Shown here: one piece after another, positions 23,824 to 33,700 of the stretch | Layout of the letters: each line of letters begins with the position of its first letter | Numbering within the stretch: the first letter of the stretch is position 1 | From: Formicarius rufipectus | Taxonomy: Eukaryota > Chordata > Aves > Passeriformes > Formicariidae | DNA length: 64,000 bases | Assembly: GCA_013399695.1 (NCBI GenBank) | Contig: VXAU01003551.1 | Span: 62,001 to 126,000 of the forward strand | Reading direction: 5' to 3' | Position numbers and translations under genes: made by a program | Notes under the pieces: generated by a model | Told to the model about the DNA's origin: nothing | The model's input: only the letters and a program-made list of their open reading frames with translations | The model's database searches: none

Positions 23824-23950
23824 CCGGAGCACGGCGGGTCCCCATCGCCGCGGTGCCCCCGGAACACAGCGGCTCCCCTTTGCGGCGGTGCCCTCGTAGC
23901 ACGGCGAGTCCCCCCGAGCACAGCGGGTCCCCATCGCGGCGCTGCCCCGC
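23824..23950. repeat. GC-rich minisatellite, about 3.5 imperfect units
   Basis: A unit of about 33-35 bases recurs in the form GAGCACGGCGGGTCCCCATC…GCGGTGCCCC, the third unit being shortened. The units differ by several substitutions. It sits within the CpG island, just inside the presumed first intron of MTERF2. Confidence 0.7.
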
Positions 23951-23976
23951 TCCGTGGCCGGCCCGCACTTGCTCAC

Positions 23977-24100
23977 CTGCCCCGCCGCCGGTGCTGCCCG
24001 CCGTGCGGGGGCGGGACGAGGATGTGCCTGTGCGGGAGGCGGTGACCGCGCCGCGCCGTCCCACGGTCCTGTGCGGCCTCGCCTGGTCCACAGTCGCTCG
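23977..24100 (-). other. MTERF2: Candidate MTERF2 non-coding first exon
   Basis: On the minus strand the sequence reads …GGCGGGGCAG then GTGAGCAAGTG, a near-perfect donor (exon edge 23977, intron from 23976). Splicing from here to the acceptor at 19999 or 19982 would remove about 4 kb and join a 5'UTR to the ATG exon. The transcription start is not visible; the upstream limit given is approximate. Confidence 0.5.
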
Positions 24101-24112
24101 AGGTTCTGCCAC

Positions 24113-25994
24113 TTGTTAAAGGGGGCCTTGTTGGGACTAGAGAAAGATACAGGGGGTTGGAGTAAAACAGCTTTCAGAGAGAATTAGTGTGGTAAATAGA
24201 AAAAAAAAAAAAAAACAGCAAAAACCAACCCACTCTGACAATCACTTCAAAGTAATATGATAGCAAGGAATCCAACATTTTAAAGTTAGGCTACTTGCCT
24301 GCCAGTGTTCTGATGGGAAGCAAATTATCCTTTTGATTCTGTACCACTGACATGACAACAGGAGGCTTGCCCTACATCAGTGTATTTTCTTCCATATGAT
24401 CACTGCCTTATTACAAACTAAAAGAATAAAATTCACATATGTAGTCCCTGGGTTCATAGTGTTTTACTGGTGGCATTTCAAAACTGTGAAACACAGTTGT
24501 GAGCTGTGATGATGAGAATCATCTTCCTCTATTTTTTTTTATTTTCCCTTCCCCCCACCCCAGATATATCTACTTCATTTCTCTTCTAGAGTAACAACTT
24601 TGCAGTCACATAAATGATTTCTGGACTAGAAAGATTATACATTTGGATTTTTTTTAACTAACTCCAGGTCTGCAAAATCATGTCCCTCAGAAAGTGAAAA
24701 TCACTACTGTTCTTTCTGGGAACACTCCCTTTGCCAGGCTCATGTTCAGTACTCTGTATTGCATATGCGAAAAAGATCTATTGAAGAAGACAACTATCAA
24801 AAGAAACCTTGCTCTAGGAACCCAGTTCAGACTTGGTCTCCTATGTAACAGCTGCCTGAAGCACAGTTGACAATGTTTCTAAATATAATTGCATACAGTG
24901 ATGTGAAATACATGCATCTAAAAAACTCTTCTAATTTGTAATACACAATGTATTGTATATTCGCTTCTTTATGTTTTTGTTGTTTCATGTTATCTTTTTC
25001 CCCTTCTAAGTCCTCCTCACTCTCTTGATTTTTGCAATCACTGGGCTAAATTAGCAATTGTTTAAAAAAAATTATCCACATGAGAACACAGTAGTGAGGT
25101 TTACTTGGTATGAGTTTCTTAATTAACTGTGAGTATATTTTCTTTTCCAGCTAACTCTTCCCTTGAGATTAGACATTTTAATTAATACATTCTTCACCTT
25201 CCTTCCACTTGTAAATCAAGAACAAACTGTCTAGCATAGAAGGTATGACTAGAGCCAAACAGTGGTTTTACATAATGATATGCTAATTATATACTACAGT
25301 TGTTTTTTAGCCTGTGGCAACAAACAGCTTACAGTATGATGGTTTTCTTGGTTGTGATTTGCCAAGTGAGGAAGGGCTGCTTCCACCTTAGTATTCTTTC
25401 AAGGCAGGTTGGTTAACACTGGACTTAGTTCAGAGCCTTCTTCAGTGTGGTAGCCATGTGGGAAGCTAATAGAGAATAAAGAGTATGAAAGAATAGTTTA
25501 AAATTTTGAAATAAAAAATAAATTCTGAGGTAACTGTCCTCACAGTAGAAGTAGAATAGATATAAGGAATCTACTTCTACAATGTGCTCAATAATTACAG
25601 AATTCAAATGAGTTTGATGGGCAGTGGTCATTAACTACCAACTTTTCTATTTCTTTGAAAATTATTTACCAAATATTTGGCATTTCTTAAGAAAACGTGC
25701 AAGGAAGAATGTTCTTTCTATTAACTGAGAAAGCAATGTTCAATTTTACCATGCCTCAACTACTCCAGCATTGAGCTGTAGCAGGGATCCCATATATTCT
25801 TTTTGGACCAGAATTATGAGCTGTGGAACATGATGTTCTATGTACAACAAAGTAGTAATTGAAAAAGTCACTATAATTTATGCTATTGTTAAAGTTAGTG
25901 CTTAAGAACTGTTCTACACTTTTTAGAATGGGATTCTAATCATGGCTGGGTCCTTTGCTTCTACCATACCTTGGTCATTGATGTTTTTAACCTC
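24113..25994. other. Intergenic between MTERF2 and CRY1, left part
   Basis: AT-rich sequence with an A-run at about 24200-24215. No gene or recognisable element seen. Confidence 0.6.
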
Positions 25995-26313
25995 CTCAAA
26001 GGTATTTGTGGCCAGGTGGGGGTTGGCCTCTTCCCCCAGACAACTAGTGACAGGACAAGAGGACAGAGTCTCCAGCTGCACCAGGGCAGGTTCAGGTTGG
26101 ACACTGGGGAGAATTTCTTCACTGAAAGACTTGTTAAATAGTGGAACAGACCAGCCAAGGCAGTGGTAGACTCACCATTCCTGGAGGTGTTCAGGAAATT
26201 ACTGGACATGACATGTAGTGCCATAGTCTGGTTTTGACAAGGAGGTGATCAGTCAAAGGTTAGACTCGATGATCTTAGAGGTCTTTTCCAACCTAAATGA
26301 TTTTGTGATTCTA
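25995..26313 (+). mobile_element. CR1 LINE 3' end
   Basis: A clear sense-orientation CR1 tail: GGTTGGCCTCTTCCCCCAGA, GGACAAGAGGACAGAGTCTC, then ACTCGATGATCTTAGAGGTC, TTTTCCAACC and GTGATTCTAT at the end. It lies between the divergent MTERF2 and CRY1 promoters. Confidence 0.92.
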
Positions 26314-26952
26314 TTACTCATTCAAAGTGAGGAGAGAAAAGCATGAAGGGAAACATGATGTCTGTGCCTCTTTTTGTTGACTTGACATATACTTTCTGTG
26401 TATCTTAGCAAAAAAATATTTTAAGAAAAAGAAAAGCTACAGTTCTTAAAGTACTGTCCTGCTCTGGACTTCTGTAAGGCAAGAAAGATCAGTGCTGCTG
26501 ATTTGAGACCTGCCTTTTACTTGAGACATTGTTTCTAATGACACCACTGGTGCTACCCACTTGTCTATAAACACCCTGGAAGCTGCAGATTTCAGCTGCA
26601 ATCCACAGGTGGATGTTTATTTGCAGATCTGCATCTAGAGCTGTCCTGTTGAGACTCAAAATGGCTCTCCTGAGTCCTATCAAGTGCGATGCTGTTGGCC
26701 ATGCCCTGTGTAACCCCGGAGCAGGTACAGAGACACCTTCTGTGCAGGCAGCACACAGACGGTGGCTTGGGCTCTGCAATTAAAATACGTGAGACAGTCA
26801 CCATTTACTAATAATGGCTTTAGTGGCCGCGCTAGAGAGACACCTCATTATGCTGCTCGGAGGTGTGTTTGGCTGTGGCAGCACCTCTCTTGCTCAGGGC
26901 CCAACACCTCAGGGCTGCCGCAGGCAGCGACGAGACCTCGGACCGTGCCACA
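26314..26952. other. Intergenic, between CR1 and the CRY1 island
   Basis: Mixed-composition sequence that becomes GC-richer toward the CRY1 island. No gene seen; open frames entering the gap are artefacts of the N run. Confidence 0.5.
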
Positions 26953-27002
26953 GAGCCGCGGAACAGTCGGGGTTGGAAGGGACCTCTGCACATCCAACAG
27001 AT
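26953..27002 (-). mobile_element. Short CR1 LINE fragment
   Basis: The stretch GGGGTTGGAAGGGACCTCTG followed by CACATCCAACAGATGC matches the CR1 3' end in minus orientation. Only about 50 bases remain. Confidence 0.6.
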
Positions 27003-27112
27003 GCTCCTTACGCACACACTTATATAAGCGCCCCGCCTCCTCCCCGAGGGATGGGATGGGGATGGGGGTGCGGTGGGACCTGTGGGCACAGCGCGGGTTT
27101 GAGGCGGGGGGG

Positions 27113-27725
27113 NNNNNNNNNNNNNNNNNNNNNNNNNNNNNNNNNNNNNNNNNNNNNNNNNNNNNNNNNNNNNNNNNNNNNNNNNNNNNNNNNNNNNNNN
27201 NNNNNNNNNNNNNNNNNNNNNNNNNNNNNNNNNNNNNNNNNNNNNNNNNNNNNNNNNNNNNNNNNNNNNNNNNNNNNNNNNNNNNNNNNNNNNNNNNNNN
27301 NNNNNNNNNNNNNNNNNNNNNNNNNNNNNNNNNNNNNNNNNNNNNNNNNNNNNNNNNNNNNNNNNNNNNNNNNNNNNNNNNNNNNNNNNNNNNNNNNNNN
27401 NNNNNNNNNNNNNNNNNNNNNNNNNNNNNNNNNNNNNNNNNNNNNNNNNNNNNNNNNNNNNNNNNNNNNNNNNNNNNNNNNNNNNNNNNNNNNNNNNNNN
27501 NNNNNNNNNNNNNNNNNNNNNNNNNNNNNNNNNNNNNNNNNNNNNNNNNNNNNNNNNNNNNNNNNNNNNNNNNNNNNNNNNNNNNNNNNNNNNNNNNNNN
27601 NNNNNNNNNNNNNNNNNNNNNNNNNNNNNNNNNNNNNNNNNNNNNNNNNNNNNNNNNNNNNNNNNNNNNNNNNNNNNNNNNNNNNNNNNNNNNNNNNNNN
27701 NNNNNNNNNNNNNNNNNNNNNNNNN
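27113..27725. other. Assembly gap (613 N) covering the CRY1 start
   Basis: The gap removes the CRY1 core promoter, 5'UTR and about 84 coding bases (28 codons). Seven G residues abut its left edge, consistent with GC-driven dropout. Confidence 0.99.
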
Positions 27726-27799
27726 GACACGGTGCGCTGCGTCTACATCCTGGACCCCTGGTTCGCCGGCTCCTCCAACGTGGGCATCAACAGGTGGCG
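27726..27799 (+). CDS. CRY1: CRY1 exon 1, 3' part (residues ~29-53)
   Basis: The frame [20 protein letters not shown] then INRW is typical of CRY1. The exon ends CG with the donor GTGAGTG from 27800; the split Arg53 codon is completed by the first base of exon 2. The 5' part is in the gap. Confidence 0.95.
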
Positions 27800-30700
27800 G
27801 TGAGTGCGGGGCGCCGCGGGGCCCTAATCCCCGCGTTATGTATGCGGTCACGCTGCCTCCCCGCCGTGCCCTCCCCGCCGCGCCCGATTGGGCTGCCGCC
27901 AGCGCTGGCTGCCCTCGCCCGGCCGCCCTCCCCGGTTACGTACCCAGCCCGTCCGGCCCGGAGTTTTACCAGGCACGGCGGGGGAGCAGCGGGGCGGGCG
28001 CGCTGTGCCTTCCCCGGGGGGGTGGTTCGTGGCCCCGACGGCGCGGGATCGGTGCCCGCCGTGTCCGCAGCGCCGAGCGGGGCCGCGGCCGGACGGAGCG
28101 CCCCGTCCGCAGGGGGCAGCCCCGAGGCCGTGCGCTGTCCCGAGACTTCGGGGCAGCCGCAACCCCAGCGTGGCTCCGTCCTGGCTCGCTGAGCTCGGAA
28201 GTAATTTCTCAGAGTAGCGTTCCTGTAGGGGAGGGTGTCATAGAGTATCCTGAGTTGGAAGGAACCTACCAGGACCACAGAGTTAGTTCAGGTCCTGGCC
28301 CTGTACAGGCCAGCCGTAAGCCTGAGATCGGTGTCCAGATGCTTCTTGAGCCCTGGCACATCTGGTATGCACTGCCCCTTTCTGGATCTCTCTCTACGCC
28401 TTCAAGGCAATTGTAATCCTCCTGCCGAGTACAGAAATGAATTTTGCTGTGAAGTTGTTGACCGTTGCAGGCAAAATGTGTGCTATAGTGAGGCAGAGGT
28501 TAATGGGGCTTCGGTGCATGCTTGTCATGGGAGATTATTTAAAACATCAATAGGGATCTGAAAATTGTTACCCTTTTGAAAGGGTTGATCATGCAGAAGA
28601 GTTCATGTATCGTCTGTCTGTCCAGTGTCAGGAACTTGAAATGCTTGTGAATTTAGCTTGCCCAGACTATGATGTGGACATGTTGCCTAATTATGGAACA
28701 AGCACAATGAAACTTGGCTCAATGTTATGTCATAGAAGAGTGACAAAGTTTAAATACCTTTCATTGTGGGTTTCAGTTCATTTCAAGGATTCTTTCTTTG
28801 AGATTTAGTAATTTGTATCCCAGGTCATTAAAAAATTTACCAACAAGGTAACTTGCCTTTGGAGGTTTTGGTTTTTTTCCAGATTTTGAGAAGTTTTCCT
28901 TATGGTCCTATTTCTGGGTTTTCAGGAGACAGAAATACTAAAAATGCTTTCTGTGGAGTTTAACTTGATGGTTATTCCATTTTCACTGGCAAAAATAACA
29001 TTCGTACCACTTAAGAATAATGATTGTTAGGTAATTCCCTTGACTCAAGTTCAGGGTGTAAATTTCTTTTATAGAGACTTCTGAATTGTTTTGAAGGGGA
29101 TAAGTTGTTTTTTTAATAACATTTTGACTTCATAAAGAAGCTTAAAGGTCTTAGTTTTGTGCACGAAGTATGAACAGCTACTTAAGTTTTAAGAGAATGT
29201 GGGCAATTAGCCCAAGTCTTAAGTGTTAAGGAAATCACATGTCTTAAGAATACTTCTTACATCTCTAATGTGCTTTGCAATTGAACTGCTAAACAGTTTT
29301 TGGTTATGTTCTCTGAGCAAGTGAATGATAGACAGATGTGAACTTTGATTCGAGCAGAAGGAAGTTCATTGCCCTGGTTCTTCAATTACTGTGGAATATG
29401 ATTGTTAGCTAATACAGTCCGTGAGTACATTTATGTGTGATGTATTTGCTGGGTGGTTTACTTTAACAGTGGTTTTAGTGTTCTAAAAGACAATTAGTGC
29501 CTCCACTGCTTTTTGCATTTGAAGAAAAACACCTTATTTTAGTTGCTGGTTAGAGGGACTGAATTTTTGGGTAAATTACAACTCCTCCTATACAAAACAC
29601 ATCAGACTATCTCCTGGGACTCAAGTACCTTCAAGGCACATGCTGCCCATAGATTTGAGGAGGAAATCTTGCTGCCTGTATACCCTGATTTTGTGAGATC
29701 TTCAGAGCTTTTTCAAGTTTAAAAGTACAATAACTTTATAGAATAACTGGCTGCTAAAGCTGTATGTTTATTATGATTGTTCATAATAAATTTATATTCA
29801 ACAGTTACTAGTTTAGTATGAATCCATTTTATATTCTGGTTGTTTGAACTGTTTCTAACCTGTGTAAACCATACAATCACAGTATGTATACACAAGGCTT
29901 ATGAAGCAGTTTTTTGGTTTGCCAGTCTCATTTGACACTTGTAATTAATGATCAAGTACTTTTTGTTCTTGGTCACTTGATGACCTTTAGCAAGATCCTT
30001 GCTTACATGCCTGTGGAATAGGGTGTTGAATTAGTCAAAAACATTTTATTTGAGACCAGGAGCAGAAGCCCTTCAGCATTAGGAACATGAGTTAAATTTA
30101 ATCTTCTGGTGTGAATTTACATTGATCCTTTCTTAATTTGAGTTGACTGACACCAAAAGTTTATGTTCCTGTGAGTTTATGGTCCTAATGCCATGGGCAT
30201 AACTATTCTCTTGTCAGAGTATGACTAACACAATGGATATGAGGAAAAATGTTGAAAGAATACAAGAAACTAGGAGGTTTAGTTTCGTGTTAGTGTCACT
30301 CTGCAGAGTCACAAATTACGGTTCATTTTAACAAGTATGCGTTAAGTCTGTCAAATAGCAACCTTTAATACATAGGTACTTTCTGATTAACTTTTTAAAC
30401 AGTCATGTAACAATTGTGAACTGATATTTTTGTGTAATTGCCCTATTGAGCAAGTCGAATTACTAAGCAGTCACATGGTCTTACTGACCTCCTTTCTCCT
30501 GGCATTCAGCCTACCTGTTCTAAATTCATGAATGCTACGTAACAAATGCCAGGGCCTCCCTCAACTCACTTAATTTTTTTCTGTTTCTGTTCAGTTTCTT
30601 CTTATTGTTCTGTTTTTTCAAGTTGTCACATAAATGAAAATTTGCTTTTGTTGAGACGTTCTTTTTCCATGTAATGAGTTCACAGTGTTTTTCACAGATC

Positions 30701-33700
30701 AACACTTGAGAGAAGTTACTCCGTGCAGTAAAAAAGTGGTGTAGAAATGGTGGAGGGAGATGTTAGATGGAAAATCGAGCTAACACTTATGAAAGTTTTG
30801 TCAATTGCTGTTAAACATTTGGCACCAGAATTAGCTTGCATCTAATCATGTCAGCAGAGTAGACAAAGAATGTAACTTGCTTACTCCAACAAGTAACCAT
30901 TACCTACTTCAGAAAAAATGTGTTCGTTTGTGCTCACAGACTTTTCCATATTAAGGAGCGTGGGATCTCATGTTTAGCAAAATCACTTAGGGGAGGGGTT
31001 CATTTAGCCCTGGTTTTAGCAGATAGTGGCAATTGATCACAATACATGAAAAGAAATGCAAACATTCTGTTAGTTGCTGCATAAGAATTTACTTTGGGTA
31101 ATAATTGACTACTTTTAGTTTGTCTTTTTGACTGTGTGTGTCTTTGATATGCTAGTTAAAACACTGGTGTGCAGCGATTGATTTTATAAAGATGGGTCTA
31201 ATGGGTCTAATCTTTTTATAAAGAAAGTCTAATCTTGCCAATCCTTGTATTTCTTTTTTTAATCATTCTTGAAGAGAACAAATTTAATCTTTAAAATAAG
31301 AGTAATAAAATGTATTTTGTATATCTGTTAGATTTTCTGTGAGAATATTGATGTGTTCAACATCTTGTGAAGTTAGCTGCTGCTATTGTGACAGATTGAT
31401 TTAGGAGAAAGAAAATGTGTGACTTTTTTTTTTTTTTACACTTGTAATTCAAATATATTAAAAATGAAAACCTGAGGGAAAAAAAGAAAAAAAAGTTTTA
31501 TTTCCAGGACAGTCACTGCAATTCATAGAAATTGGAACTTGTTTAAAAAAATTTATACTTAGACATCCTTCAGTAGTATCTATTAAATATTTTTTATTCT
31601 GTGCATCTGGTTTTGAAAATACACTTACAGTTTCAGCCTGTATAGGTATGAGCAGAGTGCCATCCAAACAAATACAACTAGTGGAGAAAGTTTGTCAACA
31701 AAATTATTCTGTGGATAGTTTCAATTTCATATGTGTACTTCAGGCAGGCAAAATTTGTGTATTATACTTTGTTAATTTTAGTGACGTGCTTGGTATATAA
31801 AAAGTAATGCACTGAAATACTTATTACTTGCCTGCTAAAGACATCCCTTTAAGTTTGTTTTTGTTGTGCAGCACTTAGAATGAAAATCTATTTGATTTAT
31901 GAAATATTTAACATCAAGCCCATGAAAGGTGCTCTAGCACTCTCCTCAGCTGGATAGGGAAGAGAAAATACAATGGTAAGGACAAGAAGTCATTTAGCAG
32001 TTACCATCATGGGGGAAAATTATTAATTTAATTTATTACCAATCAAATCAGAATAGGGTAATGAAAAATAAACTAAATTCATAAAGCACTCTCCTCCAAC
32101 CCCTCCCTTCTTCCTAGGCTCAGCTTCACTTCCATTTTTTCTACCTCCTATTCCCCAGCAACACAAGGGAATGGGAGTTTTGGTCAATTCATCACACGTT
32201 GTCTCTGCTGTACCTTCCTCCTCAGAGGGAGGACTTCTCATACTCTTCCCATGCTCCAGCATCCCACCCTCCCAGGGTTTCACAAACTACTCCAACAGTT
32301 CTTAATGAACTGCTCCACTGTGGATCCCTTCCATGGGGTGCCATGCTCCAGGAATTGACGGGTCCAGTGTTGGGTCTCCCCTGGGGTCACAAGTCCTGTC
32401 AGCAAACCTGCTCCAATGTAAGCTCCTCTCCCCACAAGTCCGGTCAGAAGCCTGATCCGGCACTGGCTTCCCACAGGGTCACAACCTCCGTTGAGCACCC
32501 ACCTGCTCCAGTGTGGGGTCCTCTATGGGTTGCAAGTGGAGGTTTGCTCCACCGTTGACCTCCATGGGCTGCAGGAGGACAGCCTACCCCACCATGGTCT
32601 TTATTGTGAGCTGCAGGGGTATGATCTCTGGTGTTGGGAACACCTCCTCACCCTCCTCCTTCCCTGACCTGTGTGTCTGCAGAGTTCCTGTCACATACTC
32701 TCACTCCTCTCTGGCTGCAGGTGCTAGTGAGTAGTAATTTTTTCTTCTCCTTAAGTTATCCCAGAGACACTACCTTGGCCAGCGGCAGGTACACCTGGTA
32801 TTGGCCCTGAAAGACATGATGGAAGCTTCCAGTGGCTTCTCATAGAAGCCACCCTTGTGACCCCCTTGCTACCAGGACCTGGCCATGCAAACCCAGTACA
32901 ACCCATCATACCCTTTAATTAGTAGCTTCAACTCTAGTGCTGTGTGCGCCACTTGGAGCACTTTTGTCCAACCAGCCCACTAAATTGAGGGTGAATAATC
33001 TGTAAAAAATCTGTAGCTTGTTTTCAGAAGTTGCATGTTGAGATGGGATGTCCACAGTTCAGTGATTCCCTCTATAATTCGTGTTATATGATTGAGTCCT
33101 GTGATTTATCAAGTACGTCACTGGAGCACGCTGACGTATGTCCTCATGGGTTTAATCCTGCGTTGTTGATGAAAGGGTTGGTTCCACCCTTTTATGATAG
33201 CACACAGCCCTGTGGTGAGCCAGTTTAGCTCATCAATCTGTCCAAAAGAGATTAATTACCAGTTTTGGTGGGATTAGCTCTGTGGTAGATAGTGCCAGCA
33301 AAAAGGTCACAGTAGCAGTGGTGAAGAGGCAAAGAGTGGGAAGGGTAAGTGCCATTTCTTTCAGTGGCACTTTGAATTTGAGCCAGGTTACAATGGCCAT
33401 ATAACTGTGGCCTTCATTGCTCATGTGTGTAGTAACCATAGGGTAGTTTTTGGAAGAGGATTATTGGTTTCATCCATGGCATACTANCTTGCCAATCCTT
33501 GTATTTCTTTTTTTAATCATTCTTGAAGAGAACAAATTTAATCTTTAAAATAAGAGTAATAAAATGTATTTTGTATATCTGTTAGATTTTCTGTGAGAAT
33601 ATTGATGTGTTCAACATCTTGTGAAGTTAGCTGCTGCTATTGTGACAGATTGATTTAGGAGAAAGAAAATGTGTGACTTTTTTTTTTTTTTACACTTGTA

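Larger units (their letters stand above)
23560..24112 (-). promoter_or_regulatory. MTERF2: CpG island, probable MTERF2 promoter
   Basis: About 550 bases of GC-rich, CpG-dense sequence lie between AT-rich flanks, upstream of MTERF2 on its strand. The island contains a strong minus-strand splice donor at 23976 and a GC-rich minisatellite. Open frames of 100-200 codons on both strands here come from base composition and are not credible genes. Confidence 0.65.
27003..28200 (+). promoter_or_regulatory. CRY1: CpG island at the CRY1 promoter and exon 1 (interrupted by a gap)
   Basis: GC-rich, CpG-dense sequence lies on both sides of the 613-bp gap and surrounds CRY1 exon 1. The core promoter, 5'UTR and start codon must lie in the gap, so their E-box and D-box elements cannot be read. 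A four-run G-quadruplex motif occurs at 27053-27077. Just downstream of exon 1, at 27836 and 27936, are two 7-of-8 matches to the D-box/E4BP4 site. Confidence 0.75.

Noticed and set aside
23458..24187. Several overlapping frames up to 197 codons in the CpG island
   Set aside because: Open in many frames at once because of GC-rich, minisatellite-bearing sequence; no domain or conservation signal.
26762..28278. Open frames of 160-476 codons across and beside the second gap
   Set aside because: N-run artefacts and CpG-island composition. Only the short stretch at 27726-27799 in the CRY1 frame is real.
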